Below are positions 53,810 to 62,632 of a DNA stretch of 64,000 nt, piece by piece. Position 1 is the first letter of the stretch; every line of letters starts with the position of its first letter. The translations under genes were made by a program, and so were the position numbers. Source of the DNA: Rhodobacterales bacterium HKCCA1288 (GTDB lineage: Bacteria > Pseudomonadota > Alphaproteobacteria > Rhodobacterales > Rhodobacteraceae); the NCBI GenBank assembly GCA_015693905.1, contig CP065161.1:1488001-1552000 (forward strand), read 5' to 3'. Under the pieces are notes generated by a model, which saw only the letters and a list, made by a program, of their open reading frames with translations, ran no database searches and had not been told where the DNA came from.

Positions 53810-53825
53810 CCGATGGGCCTTTGCA

Positions 53826-53862
53826 ATTTTTACAAAAGGGGGCGCGGATTATCCCCGCGCCC
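53826..53862 (-). terminator. tctCBA terminator
   Basis: Read leftward, GGGCGCGG (53862-53855) pairs with CCGCGCCC (53847-53840) around a 7-base loop and is followed by CCTTTTGTAAAAATTG. The T-run is interrupted, so it is a moderate terminator between tctA and the abrB gene. Confidence 0.65.
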
Positions 53863-53884
53863 GATTACTTATGTTTTGCGCTGA

Positions 53885-55402
53885 TCAATCGCCATCTGCA
53901 ACACCAGCCTGACGCAAGCGCGCGCGGCGGGCGCGATAGGCGGGCACAAAAACCAGACCCACCGCAAGGATCAACAAACCCAAGGTCATTGGACGTTCGA
54001 GGATAAATCCAAATCCACGATAAAGCTGCATAGCGCGGGCAAAATTATCCTCCATCATCGTGCCAAGGATGAACCCAATCAGAAGTGGGGCAAGGGGATA
54101 ATCCGCAAAGCGCAAAATCGTAGCAACCACCCCAAAACCCACCAAGATCAGCAATTCAGTCGCATTGTTTTGGCCGATATAGCTGCCCATCAACGTGAAG
54201 AATAAAATGAACGGGATCAGATAGGCCCGCGGGATCGTCAACAGTTTGGCGATATAGGGGATAAGCGGCAGGTTCAGAACCAAAAGAACCAGATTGCCAA
54301 TATACATCGAGATAATAACCGCCCAGAACACATCAGGCTCATCGGTCATCAATCTTGGGCCAGGGGTGACATTCAGGGCGATCAATGCACCAAGCAAAAT
54401 CGCAGTTGTCCCAGAGCCAGGAATACCCAAAGTCAGCAGTGGCACGAAAGAGCCCGTGCAAGCCGCATTATTCGCAGTCTCGGGTGCGGCCAAACCTTTG
54501 ATTGAGCCTTTGCCGAATTCTGCCTGCTCTTCGCCTTTGGCGATGTTGCGCTCAACCGCATATCCCAAGAAGGATGCAATCGTGGCCCCCGCACCTGGCA
54601 GGACACCGATGAAGAACCCTTGCACCGATTGCCGCCCGATGACGGGTGCAATTTTGCGGGCCTCATCTTTGGTGATGCGCAGATCTTTGATCTCGCCGCC
54701 CGACCCACTTTGCGCACCGCGCGCAGGGTTCAAGACCAAAAATAGCGCCTCAGGCAGGGCGAACATGGCCATCGCGAGGGTGATGAAGGAAAACCCCGAT
54801 TGCAATTCCATGATCCCAAAGGTGAAGCGCGGCATATTGGACAAGGCCCCTTCACCGACAGTGCCCATGATAAGGCCAAGAATGGTCATCATCAGCGCCT
54901 TGGCGACTTGCCCTGTGCCCGCAAAGGCAGCAATGGCCGAAAGCCCAACAACCATAAGCGCGAAATATTCCGCCGAATGGAACAAAAGCGCGACCGAGGA
55001 CAGCGCAGGTGCAAAGATCATCAACAAGATCGCGCCGATGGTGCCCCCTGCAAAGGACGCAATGGCTGCAATCGTCAGCGCCTTACCCGCTTGACCCTTT
55101 TGCGCCATCGGGTATCCATCAAAGGCGGTGGCAACTGTTCCCGCGACCCCCGGCGCATTGAGCAAAATTGACGAGGTCGACCCGCCAAAAATCGCGCCAT
55201 AATAGACGCCAGACAACAAGATCAAAGCGCCCGTTGGATCGCCCAATCCAATCGCGACAGGGATCATAATCGCAATAATCGACATTGGCCCAAGACCGGG
55301 CAACATACCGATAACAGTGCCAATCACGCAGCCAAACACGACCATTGCAAGGTGAAAGGGCGTTATTGCGGCCGCAAGGCCAAGAAGCAAACCTTCAAGC
55401 AT
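53885..55402 (-). CDS. tctA: Tripartite tricarboxylate transporter permease, large subunit TctA
   Basis: TctA is the large membrane subunit of the TTT system. The 505-residue protein has about 12 helices and family motifs MLPGLGPMSIIAIMIP, YGAIFGGSTSSILLNAPG and VLPGAGATIASFLGYAVER. It lies 12 bp after tctB, and the order of transcription is tctC-tctB-tctA. Substrate carboxylate unknown (citrate or a similar di- or tricarboxylate). Confidence 0.96.
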   Translation of the reverse strand: MLEGLLLGLAAAITPFHLAMVVFGCVIGTVIGMLPGLGPMSIIAIMIPVAIGLGDPTGALILLSGVYYGAIFGGSTSSILLNAPGVAGTVATAFDGYPMAQKGQAGKALTIAAIASFAGGTIGAILLMIFAPALSSVALLFHSAEYFALMVVGLSAIAAFAGTGQVAKALMMTILGLIMGTVGEGALSNMPRFTFGIMELQSGFSFITLAMAMFALPEALFLVLNPARGAQSGSGGEIKDLRITKDEARKIAPVIGRQSVQGFFIGVLPGAGATIASFLGYAVERNIAKGEEQAEFGKGSIKGLAAPETANNAACTGSFVPLLTLGIPGSGTTAILLGALIALNVTPGPRLMTDEPDVFWAVIISMYIGNLVLLVLNLPLIPYIAKLLTIPRAYLIPFILFFTLMGSYIGQNNATELLILVGFGVVATILRFADYPLAPLLIGFILGTMMEDNFARAMQLYRGFGFILERPMTLGLLILAVGLVFVPAYRARRARLRQAGVADGD

Positions 55403-55414
55403 GATGCGTCCCCC

Positions 55415-55921
55415 TCACATCAGAAACGCAGGCCAAGGGCGCAGGAAAATACCCAGCACCTCCTGCACAAGATACCAGATCGTGCCTGCGGCAATCGCGG
55501 CCACAGGTATAAGAATGTGAAATTTCCGCTCGCCTAAGATGAACCCACCAAGCGCAAGGAAAAGAATGGTCGCCCCCACAAACCCTGCTGGGCGCAGAAA
55601 GAGCGCATAAGCCACCATCAGCGCCAAAAGCGACAGGGCTTGGCCGATATTGTAATCCCCAAGACGGCGGTGATCGATATCTTCGGCGCTTTGCTCTTTT
55701 GTTGTATCTGCTTCGGCTGTCTTTGCGGACTTGCCAGAAAACAGCACAACCAAACCCACAATCACCCCAAGCACACTCAGGATTTTTGGAAATGTTGATG
55801 GCCAAATCGGATTGCGCTGCAAAATTGCAGGCAAGAGATGATCCATCGTGAAAAACGCAGCATAGCCATAGATGCAGCATAGCGCCACAAAGGCCAATGC
55901 AATCCAACGTTCCAAGGCCAT
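55415..55921 (-). CDS. tctB: Tripartite tricarboxylate transporter small subunit TctB
   Basis: This 168-residue protein has four predicted membrane helices, with a soluble loop (GKSAKTAEADTTKEQ) between helices 2 and 3. It matches the TctB family in size and in position between tctC and tctA. The start at 55921 follows AAAGGGGG; a longer frame to 55999 was rejected. Confidence 0.92.
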   Translation of the reverse strand: MALERWIALAFVALCCIYGYAAFFTMDHLLPAILQRNPIWPSTFPKILSVLGVIVGLVVLFSGKSAKTAEADTTKEQSAEDIDHRRLGDYNIGQALSLLALMVAYALFLRPAGFVGATILFLALGGFILGERKFHILIPVAAIAAGTIWYLVQEVLGIFLRPWPAFLM

Positions 55922-56029
55922 AAACGCCCCCTTTGTCTCAGCCAAATTCGTGGGTCTGTTGCAAGGATGGGCCACCGCAAAATGAGGCAGCCCACCCAAA
56001 GATCAATTGCGCAAAACGCGCTTCCCCTC

Positions 56030-57016
56030 TTAGAGGAAGCCCAACTCGCGCATCAGATCACCGATCTGCTGCTCTTGTGCTTCAAGGAAGCTTTGGAACT
56101 CAGCGCCGGGGCGGTAGATATTCACCAGACCCATACGGCTGCGCACTTCTTCCCACTCAGGGGTTTCCATCATCGCCGCCAACATCGCTTGGTAGGCTTC
56201 AACTTTTTCTTGCGCCATGCCAGGTGCGGCGAAGAACCCGCGCCAGTTCACGAATTGCGCATCAATACCCTGCTCAGCGAAGGTTGGCGCGTCTGCATAG
56301 GCAGGAACGCGGTCAGGGGCGGTCACGCCCAAGATACGGACTTCGCCCTGCTCGGCCAAAGCAACCGCTTCGGAAAAGCCAGTGGACAGCGCATCAATCT
56401 CGCCCGATAGCAAACCCGCCATCGCCTCGCCACCAGCATCATAACCGATATAGTTAAACGCAGTGGGATCTTCGCCCGCAGCCTGCATCACAATCGCGGC
56501 GACCAAGTGATCCATCCCACCAGGAACAGAACCGCCACCAATGGCGAAATCCATCGGTGCTTCGCGGTATGAAGCCAATGCGTCTTCCATCGAAGCCAGC
56601 GGGCTATCTGCAGTCACAACCAATGCCGCGTAGTCACCCACTGTGCCTGCGATCAAGGTCAGGTCACGGAAGCTTTGAGAAATCTCACCCGTCAAAGCGC
56701 GGATCACGATGGGGGTCGAGTTTACCATCAATGTGCCATCGCTTGAGGCTGCATTTTCGATCAAATGCGCAATGGCGACACCGCCACCACCGCCTGACAT
56801 GTTTTCATATGTGGCATTGCCCACAAGACCAGAATTGACCAACGCCTCGCCCGTGCCGCGCGCTGTGCCATCCCAACCACCGCCAGCACCGCCGGGGATG
56901 AGGAAGTGAACCTGATCCATCATTTGATGCCCGCCCGCATTGGACATGCCCGAGAATGCAAGCGTAGCAGTTGCAGCCGCGATCATAGCGCGGCGTGTCC
57001 ACCCAAAGGTGTTCAT
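56030..57016 (-). CDS. tctC: Tripartite tricarboxylate transporter substrate-binding protein TctC (Bug family)
   Basis: This 328-residue periplasmic receptor has an N-terminal signal with a twin-Arg-like TRRAMIAAATATLAFSG. The Bug-family binding fold follows, with FLIPGGAGGGWDGTARG, YENMSGGGGGVAIAHL and IGYDAGGEAMAGLLSGEIDA. It captures carboxylate for TctAB. GGGAGGAAT precedes the start. It is the first gene of the leftward operon and faces tctD. Confidence 0.94.
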   Translation of the reverse strand: MNTFGWTRRAMIAAATATLAFSGMSNAGGHQMMDQVHFLIPGGAGGGWDGTARGTGEALVNSGLVGNATYENMSGGGGGVAIAHLIENAASSDGTLMVNSTPIVIRALTGEISQSFRDLTLIAGTVGDYAALVVTADSPLASMEDALASYREAPMDFAIGGGSVPGGMDHLVAAIVMQAAGEDPTAFNYIGYDAGGEAMAGLLSGEIDALSTGFSEAVALAEQGEVRILGVTAPDRVPAYADAPTFAEQGIDAQFVNWRGFFAAPGMAQEKVEAYQAMLAAMMETPEWEEVRSRMGLVNIYRPGAEFQSFLEAQEQQIGDLMRELGFL

Positions 57017-57078
57017 AGTGTATTCCTCCCATTTGACAGGCGATCCTCCACCGCCATAGTCTCACCCGACCACAGAAA

Positions 57079-57101
57079 GCTGACACGAGCCTGACACGCA
57101 G
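57079..57101. promoter_or_regulatory. 11-bp-spaced direct repeats between tctC and tctD
   Basis: CTGACACG occurs at 57080-57087 and again at 57091-57098, giving an 11-bp period as in OmpR/PhoB-type boxes. It lies in the divergent gap. On the leftward strand GACTAT sits 18 bp after the last repeat base and could be the tctC -10. TctD is the likely ligand. Confidence 0.55.
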
Positions 57102-57157
57102 GACGAAAACATCAGCCCACCTGTTTGGGGAATAGTCAGGGAAAGGCCACGCGCCCA

Positions 57158-57826
57158 ATGCGCTATCTGCTTGTAGAGGATAACGAGGAATTGGCCGAAG
57201 CGGTGGTCAAACGTCTGGTCTTGGACGGTCATGCGGTTGATCACGCCCCCGATTTGGCCCATGCGCGCGCTTGCCTTGCGGATGCCAGCTACGATCTGAT
57301 CTTGCTTGATGTGATGCTTCCCGATGGCGATGGTCGCGCATTTTTGGCGCAAAGCCGCATCCATATCGAAACGCCCGTGATCATGTTAACCGCCCGCAGC
57401 CAAGTGTCGGATCGGGTTGGTGCCCTTGACCAAGGGGCCGATGACTACATCACGAAACCCTTCGATTTTTCCGAATTAGAGGCGCGGTGCCGCGCCGTTT
57501 TGCGCCGCCGCGGCGGGGCCGCGCGCAATGATATCGCGCTTGGCCAAACCATCTTTGACCCGCTTGCAGGCACGCTGCGCCATCACGCGCATACCATCGA
57601 ATTGCGCAGCCGCGAATTGCGTCTTTTGGAAGTGTTCGTGCGCCATCAAGGACAGATTTTGTCAAAGGCGCAATTGATGGACAGGCTGTTTTCCTATGAT
57701 GCAGAGATCACAGAAAACGCGATTGAGGTCTATGTGGGCCGCTTGCGCCGCCGTCTTGAGGGAACGGATATTCACATCGAGACTGTGCGCGGCATTGGGT
57801 ATCGGATGGAGGTGAAAACCCCGTGA
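57158..57826 (+). CDS. tctD: OmpR-family response regulator (TctD-like)
   Basis: This 222-residue protein has a receiver domain with acidic pocket (VEDNEE), phosphorylation site Asp in DLILLDVMLPDGDG, Thr in MLTARS and Lys in YITKPF. It has a winged-helix output domain (LRSRELRLLEVF, VYVGRLRRRLEG, TVRGIGYRM). Its stop overlaps the kinase start as GTGA. It is divergent from tctC and very probably controls tctCBA. Confidence 0.93.
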   Translation: MRYLLVEDNEELAEAVVKRLVLDGHAVDHAPDLAHARACLADASYDLILLDVMLPDGDGRAFLAQSRIHIETPVIMLTARSQVSDRVGALDQGADDYITKPFDFSELEARCRAVLRRRGGAARNDIALGQTIFDPLAGTLRHHAHTIELRSRELRLLEVFVRHQGQILSKAQLMDRLFSYDAEITENAIEVYVGRLRRRLEGTDIHIETVRGIGYRMEVKTP

Positions 57827-59208
57827 GCGAGGCGCAACAGGGCACAGGTTCCATTGGTCGGCGATTAACGCTCTATCTCGCGATTGTGGCGGCACTGTTG
57901 TCATTGCTATCTTGGGGGATGGTTGCGGGGTTCGCCCGCCAAGCCGCCGAAGAAACCCAAGATAACGTCTTGGCCGCTGCAGTGACTGCAATCGCCGAAA
58001 CCCTGCGCAGCGAGCAGGGCGAATTGCGGCTTGAACTGCCCTATTCTGCGTTTTCCATGCTCGGCGCGATTAGCGAGGATCGGGTTTTTTATCGGGTCAC
58101 CGCGAATGGCGCATTGCTGACAGGCTATGCAGATCTTCCCGTTGCCACTGACCCGAACACCCGCGCAGGCGAGGTCAGTTTTGCAACGCAATCTTATCGC
58201 GGCGAAGATTTGCGACTGGCCACGCTCTCGCGCCGCATATTGGCGGGAAATCAACCGACATTGGTGATCGTCACAGTCGGACAAACCCGCGAAGGCATTG
58301 CCGCCATCGCACTTGATCTCTCGCGTCAAGCAGGCCTGTTGTCGATTGCCTTTTTCTTGGTCGCGGTGCTGCTGTCCTTTTTTGCCGCCCGCACATCATT
58401 GCGGCCGTTGAACGAGATTGCAGGGGCTGTCTCGCGGCGCGGGCCATCCGATTTGCGCCCCTTGCGCCGCCCCGCCCCTGATGAATTGGCGCCGCTCATT
58501 GCCGCGCTCAATCGCTTCATGGATCGATTGGGGCAATCCATTCGCCGCTCGGAAGAGTTTATTCTAGAGGCCGCCCATCGCGTCCGCACGCCTTTGGCAA
58601 CTGTTCGAGTGCAAGCGGATCTTGCCTTGCGCAACGCCTCAGGCGAGGCCGAACGCAACCGTCTGCGCCAGATGATCCGCGCGATTGATGAAAGCTCCCG
58701 TTCGGCGGGACAGCTTTTGGATCACGCCACTGTGGCCTTCCGCGCGGATGACCTTCTGCGCGATCATATCTCGCTCAAAAGTTTGGCCGCCCAAACGGCG
58801 ACCGCAATGACCCCCACGGCAAGCATGAAGGATATCAACATTGACCTGAAAGCCGAGGACATCATCGTTGCAGGTGATGCGGTGCTGCTCGACAGCGCGT
58901 TGCGCAATATTCTCGACAACGCCATCAAATATTCGCCTGAAGACACCACCATATCAATTTGCGTGGAGACCAAAGGGGGCTATGGCTACATCACTGTGCG
59001 CGATGAGGGCACAGGGCTAGGCGATGACCCTGCCGAGGTTCTCACGCAGCGTTTCAAACGAGGACGCAACACCGAAAACATTGTGGGATCAGGATTGGGC
59101 CTTACCATTGCCGCTGATGTTTTGGCCGCCCATGGCGGGCGCTTAGAATTGTCAAATAATAAGGAAGGAAAGGGCACATGCGCCTCGCTTGTCTTACCCT
59201 TGCTTTAA
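57823..59208 (+). CDS. tctE: Sensor histidine kinase (TctE-like)
   Basis: This 461-residue kinase has an N-terminal membrane helix (about 16-34), a periplasmic sensor region (about 36-165), a second helix (about 168-190) and a HAMP-like linker. The kinase core has H-box EAAHRVRTPLA, N-box LRNILDNAIKYSP and G-boxes DEGTGLG and GSGLGLTIA. The start is a GTG overlapping tctD. It shares 31 bp with the downstream binding-protein gene. Confidence 0.93.
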   Translation: MSEAQQGTGSIGRRLTLYLAIVAALLSLLSWGMVAGFARQAAEETQDNVLAAAVTAIAETLRSEQGELRLELPYSAFSMLGAISEDRVFYRVTANGALLTGYADLPVATDPNTRAGEVSFATQSYRGEDLRLATLSRRILAGNQPTLVIVTVGQTREGIAAIALDLSRQAGLLSIAFFLVAVLLSFFAARTSLRPLNEIAGAVSRRGPSDLRPLRRPAPDELAPLIAALNRFMDRLGQSIRRSEEFILEAAHRVRTPLATVRVQADLALRNASGEAERNRLRQMIRAIDESSRSAGQLLDHATVAFRADDLLRDHISLKSLAAQTATAMTPTASMKDINIDLKAEDIIVAGDAVLLDSALRNILDNAIKYSPEDTTISICVETKGGYGYITVRDEGTGLGDDPAEVLTQRFKRGRNTENIVGSGLGLTIAADVLAAHGGRLELSNNKEGKGTCASLVLPLL

Positions 59209-60206
59209 GTCTCTGGATCAGCCCTGCAACCGCCTTTGAACCAGAGGATTTCCTACGCATCGAAGGCACGGGCGACAGGGTTTTGCGGATACTCTCCACC
59301 GCTGATTTGGACGTCTTCACACCCTATCTCGAAGCGTTTCATCGCGCCAATCCAACCTTAGATTTGGAATATACGGTTGCCTCCTCTGCGGATTTGCATC
59401 GTGAGATCAGTTCAGGCGCAGTTTATGATGTGGCCATTTCATCGGCGATGGATTTGCAATTCCAACTGGCCAATGATGGGCTGACACAACGCTATCGCTC
59501 GCCGATGACACAAAGCCTGCCAGACTGGGCCACATGGCGTGATGTCATTTTCGCATTCACGACCGAGCCCGCGGTGGTCTTGGTTTCGACTGAATATTTT
59601 GAGGGGCTATCCATTCCGCAGTCGCGGCAGGATTTGATCGAAGTTTTACGCGACAACCCTGCACGTTTCGCAGGGTCTATCGGCACCTATGATGTGCGGG
59701 ACAGTGGGCTTGGCTATCTGTTTGCCACGCAGGAAGCCCGTGCCACAGATGCCTATTGGCGACTCTCCGAAGTGATGGGCCGTCTCAACCCCACGCTCTA
59801 TTGCTGTTCAAGCCAAATGATTGAGGATGTGATGAGTGGCAAACTGGCCCTCGCCTATAATGTCTTGGGCAGTTACGTGGCCGAACGTTTGGCCGATCAA
59901 TCCGAAGGTCGTGTCCAAATTCTGCGGATGACCGATTTTTCCAACGTGATTTTGCGCACCGCCTTGATCCCAAGCACGGCGCAGAACCCAAACGATGCAG
60001 GGGCGTTTATTGATGCGCTACTCAGTATCGCCTTGCGCGATGGGGCCGATGGTTGGCCCCTGCCACCGCTCAATGACGCATCGCCTGCTGCGTCTAGTGC
60101 GGGATTTGGGCCTATTCGGATCGGCCCCGCCCTGATGGTCTATCTTGACCCGCTCAATCGGCGCAATTTCTTGGCCGAATGGGAAAACGCGATTGTCCAA
60201 CAATAA
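59178..60206 (+). CDS. Periplasmic solute-binding protein linked to the TctDE system
   Basis: This 342-residue protein has a signal peptide (LTLALSLWISPATAF) and the pattern of a class-2 extracellular solute-binding protein related to iron/anion ABC receptors: VLRILSTADLDVFTPYLEAF, GAVYDVAISSAMD and LALAYNVLGSYVAERL. There is no ABC permease or ATPase nearby. Its start lies inside the kinase gene and follows AAGGAAGGAAAGG, so it is translationally coupled to tctE. I infer an accessory ligand sensor for TctE; a free-standing receptor for a distant ABC system is the alternative. Confidence 0.85.
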   Translation: MRLACLTLALSLWISPATAFEPEDFLRIEGTGDRVLRILSTADLDVFTPYLEAFHRANPTLDLEYTVASSADLHREISSGAVYDVAISSAMDLQFQLANDGLTQRYRSPMTQSLPDWATWRDVIFAFTTEPAVVLVSTEYFEGLSIPQSRQDLIEVLRDNPARFAGSIGTYDVRDSGLGYLFATQEARATDAYWRLSEVMGRLNPTLYCCSSQMIEDVMSGKLALAYNVLGSYVAERLADQSEGRVQILRMTDFSNVILRTALIPSTAQNPNDAGAFIDALLSIALRDGADGWPLPPLNDASPAASSAGFGPIRIGPALMVYLDPLNRRNFLAEWENAIVQQ

Positions 60207-60208
60207 CG

Positions 60209-60409
60209 CTAGCCTGCAAAACTCCAGCGTTGCAAAACGGAAATCGCATAGGCCTGTGAGAGGCTTGTGAGTGCCGCGCTTGATCCTTCGGCCTCAAGGC
60301 CCAAAGCCTCGAAATGACCGCAAGATTGACAGGTGATCTTTGTCGCATCCATCGCGATATCGTTTGCCCCACATTCGGGACAAATGGCGGCAACATCATC
60401 ATTGAACAT
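60209..60409 (-). CDS. Small zinc-ribbon protein
   Basis: This 66-residue protein has two Cys pairs, C10-PE-C13 and C27-QS-C30, in a zinc-ribbon arrangement followed by a short helix. I recognise no named family. Translation is supported by AGGAGGAG 5 bp before the ATG. It begins 17 bp after the MFS gene stop on the same strand, so it may be the second gene of that operon. Confidence 0.8.
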   Translation of the reverse strand: MFNDDVAAICPECGANDIAMDATKITCQSCGHFEALGLEAEGSSAALTSLSQAYAISVLQRWSFAG

Positions 60410-60425
60410 GAACTCTCCTCCTTCC

Positions 60426-61646
60426 CTAGCCTGCGGCCAAAACGGGGGCTTGCGGGCGGCGACTGCGCGTCAAAAGCCACGCGATTATCGCCACATTAAA
60501 CCCGTTCCACAAAATACCGTTGATGAATGCCATCTGATAGCTGCCTGTTACATCGAAAATCCACCCCGACATCCAACCGCCAAGCGCCATGCCCACAATC
60601 GTCATCATGATCACAAATCCAACCCGCTGACCTGCTTCGCGGGCGGGCATATATTCGCGCACAATCAAAGCGTAGGACGGAACAATCCCACCCTGAGCCA
60701 AACCAAAAATCAAGCTGACAACATAAAGCGACACAAGCCCATCATAGGGCAGATAAAAAAACAGCGCCGTCATTTGGAGAACCGACCCAATCAATAGGGT
60801 GCGCACACCACCCAAACGATCAGCAACTAAGCCTGAAATGATGCGGCTGACCACACCACCCAGAAGCATCAGCGACAGCATCTCGGCCCCCACCGCAGGG
60901 CCATATCCAAGGCCCACGCAGTAAGATACGATATGCACCTGCGGCATCGACATGGCCACACAGCAGGCCACGCCTGCAAAGCCCAGCAGATATTGCAACT
61001 GGCGCGAGGACAGACCAACCGAATTTGCCTTGGCGCGCGACATTGCCTCGGACTGGGCATGGGCGGTTTCTGGCAGTTTGCGCCGCAACGCAAATGAAAG
61101 CGGGATGATCCCCACAAGCGCAATCACTGCAAGGGTGAGGTAGACAGCCCGCCATCCATCCTCAGCTAAAATCCCAGAAAGAACCATCGGCCAAATCGCA
61201 CCAGAGAGGTAATTGCCGCTGGCCACCAAGGCCACGGCAATCCCGCGGCGGCGCAAGAACCAATGCGATATATCCGCCAATAAAGGGCCAAAGCCCGCGG
61301 CCGTTCCAAGGCCCAAAATCAGATGGATCAGGGACAGCGTGTAAATGCTGCTTGCAAGAGTGGAGAGAGCGAACCCTGCCGCGATCATGACAGCTGCCAG
61401 AGAGAGGGCAATCGTGACACCAAAACGATCCACCAAGCGCCCTACCAAAAGATTGCCCGCGCCAAACCCCACCATCGTCATCGTGTAGGGCAAGGACGAG
61501 GCCGCGCGCAGCGATCCAAATTCCGCCTCAACCGCAGGCATGATCACGATGATGGCCCACATGCCCACATTAGCAATCATCGCAATCGCCAAGGTGATGG
61601 CGAGCCTACCCCAAGAATAGGCGCTATCATGAATATTGCTTTGCAT
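60426..61646 (-). CDS. MFS transporter (monocarboxylate/oxalate-formate-like)
   Basis: This 406-residue protein has 12 predicted helices in two halves, with VGRLVDRFG between helices 2 and 3 and GLVADRLGG at the matching position of the second half. The pattern resembles the oxalate-formate/monocarboxylate branch of the MFS. The substrate is unknown. AGGTCTGATCC precedes the start. It is divergent from the shikimate-dehydrogenase-like gene, so a transported aromatic or hydroxyaromatic acid is a possible, unproven link. Confidence 0.85.
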   Translation of the reverse strand: MQSNIHDSAYSWGRLAITLAIAMIANVGMWAIIVIMPAVEAEFGSLRAASSLPYTMTMVGFGAGNLLVGRLVDRFGVTIALSLAAVMIAAGFALSTLASSIYTLSLIHLILGLGTAAGFGPLLADISHWFLRRRGIAVALVASGNYLSGAIWPMVLSGILAEDGWRAVYLTLAVIALVGIIPLSFALRRKLPETAHAQSEAMSRAKANSVGLSSRQLQYLLGFAGVACCVAMSMPQVHIVSYCVGLGYGPAVGAEMLSLMLLGGVVSRIISGLVADRLGGVRTLLIGSVLQMTALFFYLPYDGLVSLYVVSLIFGLAQGGIVPSYALIVREYMPAREAGQRVGFVIMMTIVGMALGGWMSGWIFDVTGSYQMAFINGILWNGFNVAIIAWLLTRSRRPQAPVLAAG

Positions 61647-61777
61647 GGATCAGACCTGTTCACATCGCGCAAATCTAACGCTATCGCCATTCCAAAAAGA
61701 GCGCCAACAAAAGTTGCATCTGCCCGCCATTCGTGGCGAGATGGCCAAATAACGCGCGAAGAGAAAGACCAGGCGAT

Positions 61778-62632
61778 ATGTCCTTAAGCCCGACCCAGAA
61801 CCAAGCCCCGCTCAAATTGGGGCTGATCGGTGACAATATCAAACAATCCAGCACCCCGCGTTTGCACCGAATTGCAGGCCACCTGAACGCCCGCGCGGTC
61901 AGCTATGATCTCTTGATCCCCCCTGAACGCGAGGAAACCTTTCTTGAGGTCTTCGAGACCGCGCAAATTGAAGGCTATTCAGGGCTCAACATCACATATC
62001 CCTATAAAGAAAAAGTGGTGCCACTTGTGCAACTGGCCGATCCCGTGTTGGACGCGGTTGGGGCCGTGAACACCGTTCTTTTCACGGCCCAAGGGCCTAT
62101 TGGCTATAACACAGATTACACGGGCTTTAAGGCCGCCTATCAGGCCACACGGGGCGATGACGCACCAAGCGAGGTGCTGATCATCGGGTCAGGTGGGGCG
62201 GGACGCGCGATTGCCTTTGGCCTTGCCGATTTGGGGGCAAGCGCGTTGCATCTGGTTGATACAGATTTGCCTAAGGCCGATGGCCTAAAGCGTGATCTGG
62301 CGCGTGGCTTTCCGACATTGCAGGTCACAACAATGCGCGAGGTGTCCAATCTGCCACCTGAGATCACGGGCCTTGTGAACGCAACGCCCATTGGCATGGT
62401 TGGCTATGGCGGCACCCCGCTGCCGGCTGCGCATATGCGAGAGGCAAAATGGGTGTTTGACGCGGTCTATACCCCACTTGAGACACCGTTCCTCAAAGAT
62501 GCAGCGTCTCTTGGTCTAGAAATCATTTCTGGGTGGGAATTATTCTTTTATCAAGGCGTGCACGCATGGGCACATTTTTCGGGCGGCAGCGTGGATGAGG
62601 CGGCGTTGCGCGCGGCGCTGTTGCAAGCTTAA
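61778..62632 (+). CDS. Shikimate/quinate dehydrogenase family protein
   Basis: This 284-residue protein has the AroE fold. The substrate loop is IKQSSTPRLH, catalytic Lys is in NITYPYKEKVVPL, Asp in YNTDYTGF, the NADP loop is GSGGAGRAIAFGL, and NATPIGM is present. The substrate loop differs from the HSLSP of true AroE, so it may act on quinate or a related compound. The start at 61778 was chosen over the longer frame from 61733. Its stop overlaps the right-edge gene by 4 bp. Confidence 0.88.
   Translation: MSLSPTQNQAPLKLGLIGDNIKQSSTPRLHRIAGHLNARAVSYDLLIPPEREETFLEVFETAQIEGYSGLNITYPYKEKVVPLVQLADPVLDAVGAVNTVLFTAQGPIGYNTDYTGFKAAYQATRGDDAPSEVLIIGSGGAGRAIAFGLADLGASALHLVDTDLPKADGLKRDLARGFPTLQVTTMREVSNLPPEITGLVNATPIGMVGYGGTPLPAAHMREAKWVFDAVYTPLETPFLKDAASLGLEIISGWELFFYQGVHAWAHFSGGSVDEAALRAALLQA

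Noticed and set aside
56010-56040. Imperfect hairpin CTTCC/GGAAG at the end of tctC
   Set aside because: The stem has bulges and no U-run, and it overlaps the coding end; not a convincing terminator.
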